Shown piece by piece: positions 9,137 to 22,400 of a stretch of DNA of 64,000 bases (positions within the stretch are counted from its first letter, which is position 1; each line of letters opens with the position of its first letter). The notes below the pieces were generated by a model. That model saw only the letters and a list, made by a program, of their open reading frames with translations, was not told the DNA's origin and did no database searches. The DNA is from Chitinophaga tropicalis (GTDB lineage: Bacteria > Bacteroidota > Bacteroidia > Chitinophagales > Chitinophagaceae). The stretch spans positions 372,001 to 436,000 of the forward strand of contig NZ_WRXN01000001.1 of NCBI RefSeq assembly GCF_009758205.1. Direction: 5' to 3'. The translations under genes were made by a program, and so were the position numbers.

Positions 9137-9696
9137 AGTTCTGCTTTGGATATTAATAAATGAAACTTGAGGTATCAATCTGTACCTGCTAAAAAAAGGG
9201 GCGAAGAACATATCCGGAAGTACCGGATATTGGATTACATTTTCATGGTTTCTAGGTTGAAGAGCACAAAGGTATATTGTTTTTTTTATTTCTCCTTACA
9301 TCCTTAGATTCACTTACCTTTTATCAACATTTCCTGCAACAAAGTTCCGTTTATCAATTCCTGATCAAGTCCACATCAAATCCACATCAACCCCATATCA
9401 AAAGCATTGATAGTAGCAAGTTCCAGGTACGTTCCTGGCATATATCCATATATACTCCATTCCTGACATTATCTGCACAACTATTGTATACTTTCCCTTT
9501 TCTTATAGCTTTTCCCGCTTCTTCCCGAAGAGATTAAACTGATGAGTAAAACACATTAAATAATTTTTCTAATCTCATTGTAACATTTCAGATACACTCC
9601 CGTTTAACAATTGCATCAACATTGAAAAACCATTATTGAAAAAAAAGACTAATAGGAAACCATCGAATTATAACCTGATTAATTAAAACGGAAACC
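9137..9696. other. Intergenic region upstream of the small lipoprotein gene
   Basis: 560 bases between divergent genes. It holds the MATE leader and the promoter of the lipoprotein gene. An 86-codon frame at 9277-9537 has no family look and is rejected. Short CCACATCA-type direct repeats occur at 9370-9390. Nothing else recognised. Confidence 0.5.
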
Positions 9697-10188
9697 ATGC
9701 TTACGATTAAAAAACATGCTCTCAAACTGGGAGCTCTGGGCCTTGTATTGGGTATTTCTTTTGCAGCTTGCAGTGATGATGACGATCCGGCTCCAACCCT
9801 GCGTAGTAAAGAATACAAACTTACTGGTAGCGCTACATCAACCACACAGGTTGGTACCATTAAGCTGACTGAAAACAGAGACAGCAGCGTAGATATGACT
9901 ATCACTATCAACAAAACAACAGCAAGCACAAAACACCCTTATCAGTTGTTAGCCGGTACTGTTGCAGCACCTACAGAAACTGTACTGTTGAACGATACTA
10001 TCACTGGCACAGGTAACGCAGTTACCAAAACCATCTGGAAGAACCTGAAAACAGTTGATGTTAACGGCGCACCACGCAAATTCAACTACGACAGCGCAGT
10101 AGCTATCAGTGCCTTCGCAAAAATGAAATTCAGCGCAACTAAAGACAGCATCATTGCTATCGGCAATATCTGGAAAAGCGCTCAGTAA
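9697..10188 (+). CDS. Small surface lipoprotein of unknown function
   Basis: 163 residues. A lipoprotein signal peptide ends at the lipobox ISFAAC, and the cysteine is followed by SDDDDPAP; an acidic stretch right after the lipidated Cys is the pattern linked to outer-membrane surface export of lipoproteins in Bacteroidota. The rest is a Thr/Ser-rich, probably all-beta domain of about 135 residues with no motif I recognise. It is monocistronic with a strong terminator. The adhesin/OmpA cluster starts immediately downstream on the other strand, but no functional link is shown. Confidence 0.75.
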   Translation: MLTIKKHALKLGALGLVLGISFAACSDDDDPAPTLRSKEYKLTGSATSTTQVGTIKLTENRDSSVDMTITINKTTASTKHPYQLLAGTVAAPTETVLLNDTITGTGNAVTKTIWKNLKTVDVNGAPRKFNYDSAVAISAFAKMKFSATKDSIIAIGNIWKSAQ

Positions 10189-10241
10189 TATCTCTTATGT
10201 CTCAATTGAGACACTACTAGTAATAGGTTTAGGTTGATGAA

Positions 10242-10275
10242 ATAATAATGGCCGGAAAAATCCGGCCATTATTAT
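10242..10275. terminator. Bidirectional terminator
   Basis: Perfect 15-bp stem: ataataatggccgga at 10242-10256 pairs with 10261-10275, loop AAAA. It lies between the lipoprotein stop and the convergent OmpA-family gene. Confidence 0.8.
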
Positions 10276-10344
10276 GATGGTCTACTCTCGATTAGGATAT
10301 GGCTCCCGGCCAGGCCGGAATTACCAGGTTTAGCCGTGTAAGCT

Positions 10345-12357
10345 CTAATTCAACTGAGTTACACGCAGCACTTTAAATTCTGTTCTCCTGTTCAACTGTC
10401 TGCCCTCCGGATTATCTTTACCGTTAGGTAACGTATTCGGTGCAATAGGCCTGGACTCCCCATAACCTTTTGCAATCATACGGTCACTTGATATTCCCTT
10501 GCTGATCAGGTAATCAACACAGGATTGCGCCCTCCTCTGAGATAATTTCATATTATAAGCATCCTTACCCTTACTGTCCGTATGCGCACTCATTTCTATA
10601 ATGATGTTCGGATTATCCATCATGATAGACACAACGGTATCCAGCACTATCAGAGACTGCGGGCGTAATGTAGCTTTATCAAAGTCATAATAAATATCCT
10701 TTAGTATAATAGGTTTGCCTATTTCATAACGTTTCAGACAGAGAGAGGGACTTGCCATAGAATCTATCCTGGTAAGCTCATCCGTATTCACATAGGCTGC
10801 TTTTGAAAAATAGTTCTCCTTCTCCGTCATTATCTTATAATGCTTTAATGGCTCTACTTCAAACTCATACCTGCCTGATTCATCCAGCGTGATCTGTTGC
10901 AGTACTTTCTGTTTAATCGTGTCCAGGAGGGTCACTTTAGCGCCTGTAAGAGGCAGCTTATTATCACAATCAAGTACCAGGCCATTAATTGTTTTCGAGA
11001 TCTTTTTGATGCTAAAAAGTTCCAGGCAGCACACTGATTCCCTGTCAGAACTGATATACCCTGCCGCCATAGGACGCTTGCTGTCCGTTGCCGCATAGTA
11101 GATATCATCTTTAGGAGAATTCAACGGGGCCCCCAGGTTTTGAGGTACACCCCAGTTACTGAAGTCACCCTCGCTTTTATAGAAATCCAGCCCCCCCAGG
11201 CCTACACGGCCGTCAGAACTGAAGATCAGCGCATTTTTCTCCGAATCATAGAACGGCGCCTGCTCCTCATCCCGTGTATTGATACCGGTACCCATATTCC
11301 GGGCAGCGCCTATAGAACCATTTTCTATCAGGCAATACCAGAGGTCATTTTTTCCCATCCCCCCGGGCCTGTTAGACGCAAAGAGCAGGTACTTGCCGTC
11401 TGAAGTAATGAACGGCTGCATAGAACTATACCCCTCCACATTCACATTTGCCCCCAGCGCCCTCGGCTCCGCCCATTCAGTTCCCTTACGGGAGCTCATA
11501 TAGATAGATGCGGCCTTGACCCCGTTCTTAACGGTCCAGCGTGTCAGGTAAATGGTGTTCCCGTCAGGACTGACCGCCGATACTCCCTGGTCAACATCCT
11601 TCATCTCAGGCATAATGACCGCCTTACTGTTGGTAAAATTATTACCCTTACCTGTTGCCTGGAAGAGGTTATTCACATAGGGGTTTACCTTTTTCGTTTT
11701 CTTTTCCTTTTCCAGCATGCTGCTGTCCGCACGTGAGGACGTGAACATCAGCATATTTTCATTCATCACAACAGGAGCATAGTTAGCTCCGCCTTCATTC
11801 ACATCACCCGTTATCTTCGCTATAGTATATCCAGGCATTTTACTTGCTTCAGATATAGCAAATTCACAGCAGGCTATCTCCAGGCCAGCCCTGGTGGCAT
11901 ATTCATCCACCTTGGCATATTTTGCCTTAAACTGCCGGAACTGGTCCAGCGCCTCCTGGTACCGGCCGTTTGCCCGCAAACTTACTCCATACCAGAAACG
12001 GGCAAGAGGAAAAAGCGTTTCATTGTTAAACCCGACAACCTGCTCATAGTATTTCTCTGCATTGCCATAATCATTGTACTGACGGTATGACTCCGCAAGA
12101 CGATAAACCACTGTTTCATAATCCTTGATCTTCCCTGATTCCTTTCCCCTCAATCCCACAGTATAAGGAAGTATCTGTTGGGGCTTTATCTTAAATGTAC
12201 CAAGCGCTTTATTGTAGTATTGGGCAGCAGAATAGTAATCCTTGGCTTCAAAATAAATATCGCCGGTCCGCTTGTAATCGTAAACGTATTGTGCATTTAC
12301 AGAGCTAACAGTACATATTAGTGCGATAATCAGCCAGTAGCGTTCAATTTTTTTCAT
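10345..12357 (-). CDS. PorE-like OmpA-family protein (TPR, PD40 propeller, CRD, OmpA)
   Basis: 670 residues with a signal peptide ending SSVNAQ. Domain order: TPR-like helices (about 25-160, DYYSAAQYYNKALG); a WD40/PD40-like beta-propeller (about 185-430, with blades such as ISPDGNTIYL-type SAVSPDGNTIYLTRW and YLLFASNRPGGMG); a carboxypeptidase-regulatory-like domain (about 455-540, INGLVLDCDNKLPLTGA); and a C-terminal OmpA peptidoglycan-binding domain (about 555-665, IYYDFDKATLRPQS and ...AHTDSKG). This is the layout of P. gingivalis PorE, a T9SS component tying the outer-membrane machinery to peptidoglycan, and of OmpA partners of SprB/SprF-type adhesins. It is third in a minus-strand cluster, 17 bases after the PorP/SprF gene. 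Confidence 0.88.
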   Translation of the reverse strand: MKKIERYWLIIALICTVSSVNAQYVYDYKRTGDIYFEAKDYYSAAQYYNKALGTFKIKPQQILPYTVGLRGKESGKIKDYETVVYRLAESYRQYNDYGNAEKYYEQVVGFNNETLFPLARFWYGVSLRANGRYQEALDQFRQFKAKYAKVDEYATRAGLEIACCEFAISEASKMPGYTIAKITGDVNEGGANYAPVVMNENMLMFTSSRADSSMLEKEKKTKKVNPYVNNLFQATGKGNNFTNSKAVIMPEMKDVDQGVSAVSPDGNTIYLTRWTVKNGVKAASIYMSSRKGTEWAEPRALGANVNVEGYSSMQPFITSDGKYLLFASNRPGGMGKNDLWYCLIENGSIGAARNMGTGINTRDEEQAPFYDSEKNALIFSSDGRVGLGGLDFYKSEGDFSNWGVPQNLGAPLNSPKDDIYYAATDSKRPMAAGYISSDRESVCCLELFSIKKISKTINGLVLDCDNKLPLTGAKVTLLDTIKQKVLQQITLDESGRYEFEVEPLKHYKIMTEKENYFSKAAYVNTDELTRIDSMASPSLCLKRYEIGKPIILKDIYYDFDKATLRPQSLIVLDTVVSIMMDNPNIIIEMSAHTDSKGKDAYNMKLSQRRAQSCVDYLISKGISSDRMIAKGYGESRPIAPNTLPNGKDNPEGRQLNRRTEFKVLRVTQLN

Positions 12358-12374
12358 CCGTGTTTTTTTAATTT

Positions 12375-13385
12375 TTACAACCGCGGGCAGAAGAAATTTT
12401 CTTCGGAAAAGACCCTTCTTTTCCTGTTGATGAATGATAAGGATATTTCAAAGCTGTTGCTTCCGTTTGCCAGCCTTCTGAGATTTGAAGTATTAATATC
12501 ATAGCTGACTCCCAGTACAAAGCTCTTATAGTGGAATCCTGCAAAAGGTATAGCAGAATCCTTAATGCGGTAGTTGCCACCGGCCATAAAATCGAATTCC
12601 TCGTTTACGTACATTTGCCCGTATACGCCTACTACTGTTTCATGTGCATTACCCTGCCTTAAATACAATCCGTTGGGTATAATGCTGATTGTATTATTCA
12701 GTTTGATACGTGTACCTCCATGCGTCATATAACGAACCGGCAGCCTGTCATTGTCGCCGGATACAAACGGGTCTTTAGGACGGGTAATATGCCCCGCAGA
12801 AAATCCCGCAAATGGATTGAACTGGTGGTTGGGATTGCCGTCAAAGAACATAACCCCTGCAGCTGCATCAAATACATTGGAGGAAGTAGTGTTGATATTT
12901 TCCCCGCTGCCCTTGGAAGGATCAAATCCTATCACAGGGTCATACTGACTGCCCAGCCGCCATTTCGCAGGATCTATTTTCCGGTTGATCATGCCGCCCT
13001 GCACACCAAACACCAGCTGGCTGGTACCCGTCTCACCAAACCTTACTCCGCGATAAGAGAAGCTGGCCATCGCATTTAGGTAGTTATATCCTGCATCACC
13101 GGCAGACATATTAATGATGTTCAGCCCCACACCCACATTGTTTGCCGTAGCCGCATCAAACGATACGCCGGTAGTAGAAAATGGCTTCCCTATATTCACC
13201 CACTGATTACGGTAGTTTGCACTGACACGATAATCGCCGTCAACAACACCGGTAAGCGCCGGGTTCAGCCAGAGGGGATAGGCGTAATATTGTGAAAAGT
13301 GAGGATCAACCTGTGCCTGGACCAGCCTGGGCACCAGCACAGTCAGCAACATCGATACAATAATGTGTATATTCTTTTTCTTCAT
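12375..13385 (-). CDS. PorP/SprF family T9SS outer-membrane protein
   Basis: 336 residues; signal peptide to about VQAQ, then DPHFSQYYAYPLWLNPALTG, the diagnostic N-terminal motif of the PorP/SprF family (TIGR03519). The rest is a predicted outer-membrane beta-barrel. SprF-type proteins are needed for secretion or surface attachment of a dedicated T9SS substrate carrying a type B C-terminal domain, typically encoded just upstream. That is the arrangement here: the giant adhesin stops 72 bases before this start. A strong hairpin lies in that gap. Confidence 0.92.
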   Translation of the reverse strand: MKKKNIHIIVSMLLTVLVPRLVQAQVDPHFSQYYAYPLWLNPALTGVVDGDYRVSANYRNQWVNIGKPFSTTGVSFDAATANNVGVGLNIINMSAGDAGYNYLNAMASFSYRGVRFGETGTSQLVFGVQGGMINRKIDPAKWRLGSQYDPVIGFDPSKGSGENINTTSSNVFDAAAGVMFFDGNPNHQFNPFAGFSAGHITRPKDPFVSGDNDRLPVRYMTHGGTRIKLNNTISIIPNGLYLRQGNAHETVVGVYGQMYVNEEFDFMAGGNYRIKDSAIPFAGFHYKSFVLGVSYDINTSNLRRLANGSNSFEISLSFINRKRRVFSEENFFCPRL

Positions 13386-13412
13386 AGGAAGATGTTTAAA
13401 CTTTTATGAATG

Positions 13413-13440
13413 ACCGGGATAGTCTTCCAACTATCCCGGC
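13413..13440. other. Intercistronic hairpin between adhesin and porP/sprF-like genes
   Basis: Stem accgggatagt / actatcccgg(c) at 13413-13423 and 13430-13440, loop cttcca. There is no U-run after it on the minus strand, so it more likely acts as a partial terminator, processing site or mRNA-stability element than as a full stop. Confidence 0.55.
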
Positions 13441-13457
13441 CTTTATCAGTTGATTGT

Positions 13458-16400
13458 TTAACGGACTATCGTTACAGTTCCCTTCATATTCACTACAGAG
13501 CCATCCTGCAGCGTTGCACGGAACACGTAGATGTATACGCCCACCGGCTGCTGACGGCCGCTCATCGTGCCATCCCATCCCGTACGCTGGTCTTTTGATT
13601 CAAAGATCTGCTGACCAAACTGGTTGTAATACCTTATCACCATATTGGCAATAGTATTACCATATACCATATGCACATCATTCAGACCGTCTCCGTTTGG
13701 TGTGAACACGTTCGGTATGAAGATCTTGTTGCCAAGCGGGTTCTCAGCCTTGCCGGTGACAGACGCAGACAGCTCACTGTTCTGACAGCTGCTGGTGCCT
13801 ATAGCCCTTACACGTATACTTACAGATTGCGCAGGCGTAAGACCGGTTACAGTATGAGACAGTCCCGCTGCACCTGAACTTGGAACAGAGAAGGTTACTC
13901 CGTTATCCAGCGTTACTTCATAACTCACGGCCCCTGGTACAGCATCCCACTTGAAGGTCACACTCTGAGCATTGGTAGAATCTACTGTCACCACCGGTGC
14001 ATCCAGTTGTTCAAGCACAGTCACCTGCGCTTCTGTACGGCTGTCACTGCTGCAACCACCTGGAGAAACAGTCTCTACATAGTAAGTAGCATTTGCGGTG
14101 AGCGCCGGAGTTGTGTAAGTCGCGCCTGTTGCAATAGCTGTTCCGCCTGTAGCCGTTGTATACCAGAGGAAGGTAGCTCCTGCTGTCGTTGTCGATGCTG
14201 TAAGCGTTACTGTACTTCCCGGACAAACAGCATCATTACCAACTACTGTTGTATTATTCACAGGAGCGCCTACTGTCACGCTTACGGCCGCACGGTTCAT
14301 GCTGGCGCATCCGTTCGCATTCAGCGCTTCTACATAATACATAGTGTTTGTATTGATGGTTGGTGTTGCAAATGTTGCACCTGTACCCACCGGAGTACCA
14401 CCGGTAAGAGTAGTGTACCAGTTATAGGTCACTGACGCATCAGGGTTCTGCACACTCAGCGTTGCTGCCTGACCAGCGCAAACCTGCAGGTTCGCAATGT
14501 CTACATCAGGTACTGCCGGAGTACTGTTCACATTCACGATCACACTTGTGCGGCTTGCGCTCACACAACCACCGGTAGCTGCTTCCACATAGTAGGTAAC
14601 AGTAGCTGTCAGCGGATCTGTGGTGAAGTTCGCACCGGTAAATACAGGATTACCGCCCGTTGCCGCATTATACCATTTATAGGATATGCCTGCCTGCGGA
14701 TTCTCTACTGAGAGTACAGCTGTGTTACCTGCACAGATAGTAGTTCCGTTTGCCAGCGGTGCATCTATTGTGTTTACAATAGTCACCGTTACTCCTTTCC
14801 TGGCCAGGCTGCTGCAACCTGTACCGTTCAGGGCTTCCACATAGAAGGTAGTATTGGTATTCAGTGCCCCCGTAGTGTATTCAGGACCAGTTGCCAGCAG
14901 GTTGCCGTTTGACGGCGCATTATACCAGCGATAGGTCAGTGAAGCATCCGGGTTCTGCACATTCAGAGTAGCTGTACCACCTACACACGTTACCAGGTTG
15001 GTTGCCACAACATCCGGTGTCGGCGCTGCAGCGTCTATAGTAATGCTGGCCGCTGCACGGGAAGCACTTGCACATGTAGTGCCGATAGCTGCCTGTACAT
15101 AATAGGTCACATCACTGTTAACAGCACTTACAGTAAAGTCAGGACCGGTAAATACCAATGTACCGCCGGTTGCCGCGTTAAACCACTGATAAGTGATGCC
15201 CGCCTGCGGGTTCTGCACTGACAGGGTTATATCCCCACCTGCACATGCCCTTACATTAGCCGCGGTCAGTACCGGCACTTCCGGCGCCTGTCCTACGGTA
15301 ACGGTAGCGCTTGTTCTCGCACTGCTACTGCCGCATTGGCCGGATGTATTAATTGCTTCCACATAATAAACAGTAGTGGCGCTGAGCGCAGGAGTTGTAA
15401 ATACAGGACCTGTAAATACCGGCGTTCCTCCCGTTGCCACAGTATACCACCTGTATTCTATACCTGCCGTAGCCGATGTAACACGCAGGGTAGCTGTAGA
15501 GCCGCCACAGGTGCTCACGTTATTGGATTCCAGGGTCGGAACAGGTGCGCCCGGCGTTACTGTTACACGTACCAGCGTCCTGGTGGTACTGTTACAGTTA
15601 CCATTGCTGGCTTCTACATAGAAGTCGGTATTTGTATTGATGACCCCTGTGATAACTGTACTGCCGGTGTACACAGCAGTGCCGCCTGTGGCTGTCGTAA
15701 ACCAACGATAAGTGAATGAGCCATTCGGATTCGTAACCGCCAGCGTCGCCGTACTTCCTGCACAAACAGTTATTGAAGCGGCATTTACAGTTGGAGCCGC
15801 CGGAGCAGGAGCAACCGTGATATTAACCTGTGCACGTGCACCTGTGCTGATACAGCCGTTGTTATTCACTGCCTGTACATAATAAGAAGCATTGGCAGTT
15901 ACTGCCTGTACAGTGAAGGTTGCACCGGTATGTACCAATGTGCCGCCAGTAGCCGCATCATACCATTGGTAAGTCAGCGTTGCCTGCGGATTCTGTACCG
16001 CAAGTACAGCGTCCTGGCCTGAGCAGACACTTACGTTGCCGCTTATCAGCTGAGGCGCTGTCGGGTTAAGCGCTACGCTTGCAGTAGCAGCCACCCTTGC
16101 AGATCCGGTACCACACTGTGAAGCATTGCTGGTAGCTTCCACATAGTATACAGTAGTAGCACTGAGAGCAGGAGTAGTAAATGCCGGACCGGTGAAGATC
16201 GCAGTACCTCCTGTCAAAGCCGTATACCACCTGTAGGTAACACCTGTTGTTGCAGAGGTTACGTTAAAGATTGCCTGCTGACCTGCACAGATATTTACAT
16301 TATTGGCCGCCAGGGTTGGTGTAGGCGCTGCTGCACCTACTGTCACAGTTGCCCTTACCCTTGTTGCCAGAGTACATGCACCATTAGCAATTTCCACATA

Positions 16401-19400
16401 GAATGCAGTGTCTGCATTCACAGCGTTGGTTATATAAGTAGTACCGGTAAACAACAGAGTACCTCCTGTCGGAGCACTGTACCATCTGGTCACTACATTT
16501 GTTCCTGTTACATTAGCGGCAAGTGTAGCCTGCTGACCAGCGCAAACTGTAGCGTTATTGACAGATGGCGCTGTCAGGCCCGGTACCACACTCACAGTTA
16601 CTGATACCCTGTTCGGGTTAGCGCAATCGTTGCTGGTACGTACACTCTGTACATAGTAGGTCTTCGTAGCAGTCAATGCCGGTGTTACGAAGGTTGCACC
16701 ATCAAACACCTTGTTACCACCAACCGGAGCATCATACCATTCAAGTTTCGCAACCGCGCTTGCAGTAGCCGAAAGCGTAGCTGTAGATCCGCTGCAGATG
16801 GTCACATTACGTGTGGCCACCACCGGAGCAGATACCTGCCTTGTTGCATAATAAAGGTTCAACCTCAGCAGAGCGCTTATCACACCCGCTCTCAGACGCA
16901 CCTGCACGCGGTCATATGCAGCTCCAGGCGCAAATGCCACGGTGAACTTGGTACCGCCTGTAAGTATTCTCACACTTACATTACTGCTGTTCAGCAACTG
17001 AGCATCATTGTTAGCCGTATTGGCATTAAAGCTGGATACTTCTATTGCACTCAGCAGGGAAACATCTATCACCTGTGATGGCAATTCCATAGTGATGCGT
17101 ACACTGTCTCCGGCTGCCGCAACAGATGGGAAGATCAGGCTTTGCTGTACACCTCCGTTATTACCGGCAGCAAGCGGTATTGACAGTATGGAGAAGTTAT
17201 TCAGATCTGCATCTGTAGTATTATTCGCATCCTGTACTGAGCAGAGCACACATACAGCAGTAGTGCTGTTAGCTTGTGAGTTCGCAAAGTCGCACGCAGT
17301 ATTTGGTATTACGCTGACAGTGAGCGGTACCGCAGTACGGCCACTCGGACAATCACCTCCCGGCACAACAGCTTCTGCATAGTAAGTAATGCTGCTGGTG
17401 AGGATTGGCGTGTTAAATACCTGTCCCGTAAATACAGGGCTTCCGCCTGTAGCTACAGTGTACCAGTTATATACTACTCCAGGAGTAGTGGAAGTAGCCG
17501 TCAGTGTAGCTGACTGACCAGATACCACATTACCGTCTGCCGGCACCGTTGTTACTGTCGGAGCTGCTGCAACAGGGTTAACCGTTACAATAGTCGCCGT
17601 CCTGGTACTGCTGGCGCACGCTCCTGCAGCTGCCTCTGCATAGTACGTAGTAGTTGTGTTCAGCTGAGGCGTCTGGAAAGAAGCTCCTTCAAATACAGGA
17701 GTACCTCCGGTAGCTGTAGTATACCAGCGGAACACAACGCCCGCAGTAGTAGACGCGGCCACCAGCTGGGTGCTGGAGCCTGCGCAGATAGTAGCGGCTG
17801 TCGGAGTTACCGATGGCGCCACAGGTTGTGTAGTGACATTTACAGTTACCTGTCTGCGTGTGGTATTGGCGCATCCTGCTGTGTTGGATGCTTCTACATA
17901 ATAAACTGTTGTAGCCGTCAATGCAGGAGTAGTGAAGGATGGTCCTGTATGGATAGGCGTACCGCCAGCCAGGGTTGTATACCATTTATAGGTAACACCC
18001 GCTGCCGTTTGTACATTGAAGGTAGCCGTGCTGCCACTGCAAATGGTGAGTGCAGTAGTATCCAGTACCGGAACATCCGGGGTAGGATCAACCTTGGCAA
18101 CTACCGGAACACGCTGAGGGTTCGGACAGTTCAGGCTTGTTTTCACAGCCTCAACATAATAGGTAGTGCTTGTGTTGAGCGCCGGTGTCGGGAAGCTGGT
18201 GCCGGTAAAGATCGGCGTACCACCTACCGCTGTAGTATACCAGCGGAACGATACATTGGCAGGGCCACTGGCAGTAAGCGTAGCGCTGTTGCCGGCACAG
18301 ATGGTATCACCGGTTATAACCGGCAACCCTACCAGCCTGCTTGCATAATGTACATTCACTGCGCTCAGTGCAGTTGCCACCCCGGAATTAAGTCTTATAG
18401 CGATCCTGTCAAACAGGGCTGCCGGCTTAAATCCTACCATAGCTTGCTGATTACCGTTAAGCAATGTTACCCGTATTGCAGAACTGTTCAACGCAACAAA
18501 GTCATTATTGGACGTTCCTCCGTTGAAAGAGCCTATCTGCAGGGTAGACAGCAGTCCTATATCTGCCAGGGAACCATCAAACGAGATGGAAACCTGTACA
18601 CTGTCTCCCGGCTCACTAACCTGCGGGAAGATAAGTTTCTGTTCTATATAACCATTGGTCAGCCCCAGTATCACATGAAGACTGGAACTGGTAGAAGTGC
18701 TGTTATCTACCGCCAGTAACGGGTTCTCCACAAAACATCCCAGGCAGATACCATTAGCGCCATTAGTTTCAGTTTTGGCAGCATCACAAGGCACGTCATT
18801 GTTAGAGGAGATCACTGTTGCAGTAACAGATACACGCGGACCATTCTTACAACCACTTGCATTCACTGCTTCCACAGTATAGGTAGTAGTAGCGGTAAGC
18901 GGGCCGGTATTGAACACTGCACCGGTAAAGATAGAGTCTCCGGCGGCATTGTACCATTTGTAGATAACATTGGTACCGGTAGCGTTGGCTGTAAAGATAG
19001 CCCCCTGACCACTGCTCACAGAAGTGCCCATCGGCGTAACAGTGAGGTTGGTCGGCGCCGGGCTGACAATCACCGGCACCCTCGTCCTTACAGAACTGGA
19101 GCAGCCATTATTAAATGCTTCCACATAGAAAGCAGTATCAGCAGTGAGGGCATTGGTAGTGTAGTTTGCTGTAGATGCCAGCAGGGTGCCGCCAGTTGCA
19201 GCAGTATACCAGCGGAAAGTAGCCCCTGTTGGCGCTGTTGCCAGCAAAGTAGCCTGACCTCCGGAACAGATGCTCTGACCAGCTGCCACAGGAGCAGTAG
19301 GAACAGTACCTACATTCACCCGTACAGGCACCCTTGTAGGATTAGCACAACCATAACGGGATGCCTCTACATAATACGTAGTTGAAGATGTTAATACAGG

Positions 19401-22400
19401 CGTTGTAAACGTGCTGCCTGTATCCATCGGAGTACCGCCTACGGCGCCGGCATACCAGTAAAGGCTGGCGCCGTTGGTAGTTGTGGCGGTAAGTGTAGCA
19501 GTATTACCACTGCATATATCTACTGTGGGAACATCCACCGTTGGTCTTGGCGTTACCACCGCTGCAAAGTAAACCTTCACACTGGTAACCGCAGTTAACA
19601 GGCCATTAATGCTTATCAGCACCCCATTAAAGGTCCTGGTAGCAGGAACAGTAACCCTTACCTTATTACCTGTATTTAAGAAGGTAAAGTGAACTGCAGG
19701 GTCATTTAGGAATCTGGCATCCCCGTTAGCAGTAGTATTAGCATATGTTTCTAGTCTTACACCTCCCAGCAATGACGCATCTATTACCTGACCAGGTACT
19801 TCCAGGTCCAGTATAATACTATCGCCTGCCGGATGAGCATTATCAAAACGTAATAGCTGACCAACATATCCCACAGCACTCAATGTTGCCGTAATAGTAG
19901 AAGCAGAATTGGCATTCTGGTCTACGGCCAGTCCAGGGTCAGACACTCCACACAACAGGCAGATGCCATTGATGATAGGACTTTGCTGTTGTGTAGCATA
20001 ACTACATGGTGTTGGCTCTGTAGGCAGGTTGATCTCTGCACGTACCATCGTACGCGTTGGGCTGGTACAGTTACTCACAGGATCTCTTACCTCCACATAA
20101 TACACCGCCGACGCAGTTAACGGAGGAGTAGTGAAAGTAGTCGAATTAGCCAATACCGGCGTACCTCCCGCAGGAACAGTATACCAGTTATACTGATAAG
20201 CAGGATTAGGATTGTTTACCGTGAAAGTGGCTGTTTCACCCGTATTGATATTGCTTACCAGCGGCGTTACCAGTGGTTGAGGCAGACCTACAATTACATA
20301 TACTGCTTTCCTTACAGGGTTGATACAACCCGCAGAAGAAATTGCTTCTACATAATAGATAGCATCTGTGGTGCCTGTTACCTGGTAAGTAGCACCGGTA
20401 GCCAGCGGTGTACCACCTGTAGGCTGATTATACCAGCGGAACACAGTACCCGGACCGGTAGCTCTTAATGTAGCCGTATTACCCTGACATACATACACTG
20501 TGTCCTTCTCTACAGTAGGTGTGCCTGCAAAGATCTGCGCAGAATACAGCTTAAGGCTTGTCAGCGCCGTTGCCAGGCCATTAAGGCGAACGTTCACCCT
20601 GTCAAAGTTTGCACCAGGAGCAAAGGAGAACAGAGCCTCATTGGCATTTATAAACTTAAAGTTCAGTAATGATCCGCTTAACGTAACTGCATCATTATTA
20701 CTTATAGCTCCATTGGCAGAAGAAACCTGTATACCTGACAGTGCACTCAGATCAGCCAGTGTAACCGGGAAGCCTATCTTAATACGGATACTGTCTCCCT
20801 TCACACCAACCCCTGGGAATATCAGGGTTTGCTGTACATAAGAGCCTACCCCAAGAATAGTATGCATCACTGACGCTGTCTGCGTACTGTTATCTACAGC
20901 GGAATCCTGCTTCTCTACATAACAGCCAACACAGATACCTGCAGTAGTTGTTACCTGGCTGGTTGCACCACCGCAATCAATATCTCCCGGAGGTACTGGC
21001 CCACCGCTACCGCTCAATGTTACAGCTACAGGCGTACGCAGACTACGGCAGGCAGGATCACCAAGTGATACCGCTTCCGCATAGTAAGTAACATTCGCCG
21101 TTACCGGAGGCGTTGTAAACTGGGTGCCCACAAATATGGGCGTACCACCGGTCGGCACATTGTACCAGTTGTACTGGTTACCAGCGCTCGGAGATACGAT
21201 ATTAAAAGTAGGAGTAGCGTTTTCAACAACTGAAGCGGCAGAAGGGGTCACACTTACGCCAGGCAGGCCCGTTTTCACCTGTACAGCCGTACGTTTCTCA
21301 CTGCCGCAGCTGTCTTTACCTGCTGCTTCTACAAAATAGGTAGTGTCCTTCGTAATAACAGGAGTAGTAAAGGTAGTACCATAACCTACCAGCGTACCGC
21401 CTGCGTAAGAAGTATACCAGCGGTAGGTATATCCTGCCGGGCCTACAGCACTCAATGTGGCAGTGTTACCTGCACATGTAAACACAGTTCCGGCGCTTAC
21501 CTGCGCTATCGGTGTTACTACCTGTGCATAATATATATTCAACGCTGATATAGCGCCAACAACCGCTCCGAAACGCAGTTCCACGCGGTCAAAGTCCTTA
21601 TTGGCAACAAATGTATACGCATTCTGCGGACCATTATTAATGATACGTAATGTCAGCAGCTCATCCTGCAAAGGACTCATATCCGCATCCAACGGACGGG
21701 CCCCATTACCCACACCTACAGTAACGCCACCCAACAGGGCAAGATCTAACAAACCTGTTGTAGTACCCAGGCCCAGGCGTATGGAATCCCCTGCCTTGCC
21801 TGAAACAGGGAAGATCATGTCCTGGAATACATAACCCAATGCACCAATACCGAGACGTAAAGTAGAAGCAGTCAGCGGATTTTCATCCACTGCCAGTGCA
21901 CCATTCTCTGTAACACACAGCAAACAGGCTAACCCACCGGTACCGGAGGTCTGCGTTTCTGCCCCGCTACAGCTCAAAGCACCATTGCCACTCTGCCCGT
22001 CTACATTTACCTGTACACCGGTACGTACAAAGCTGATCAGGCCATCAGTCGGAGAAAGCGCTTCTACATAGTAAGTCTTATTCTGATAAAGTGGGGGAGT
22101 AGTAAAGCTGTTACCGGTAAACACAGGAGCACCGCCTTCTTTCGACTCATACCAGTTAAACACCGCTCCCGGAATAGCCGGCAAGGTGGCGTTCAACGTG
22201 GCGGTCTGACCCGCGCTTATATTAGCCGGGCTGGGAGCTACTGTAACCGGTATCATAGCCACCGCCTCATAGATATACAGGAGGTTGGACAATGATAACA
22301 ATCCTGCAATATCTACCTGTGCACCATCAAATGTCTTGGAAACAGGAATAGCAACACGGAATTTATTAATAGCTCCGGGCTGCAGCAGATTCACATGTGT

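Noticed and set aside
9277-9537. 86-codon plus-strand ORF upstream of the lipoprotein gene
   Set aside because: Low-complexity F/S/L/I-rich translation of AT-rich promoter DNA with no family look.
13458-13654. Short plus-strand frames over the adhesin C-terminus
   Set aside because: The minus-strand type B sorting domain is certain here; these are shadows.
17826-18719. 297-codon plus-strand frame (Cys/Arg/Ser-rich) inside the adhesin gene
   Set aside because: Antisense shadow of the Ig and CxxC repeat coding sequence; it has the skewed composition expected of a shadow and no domain.
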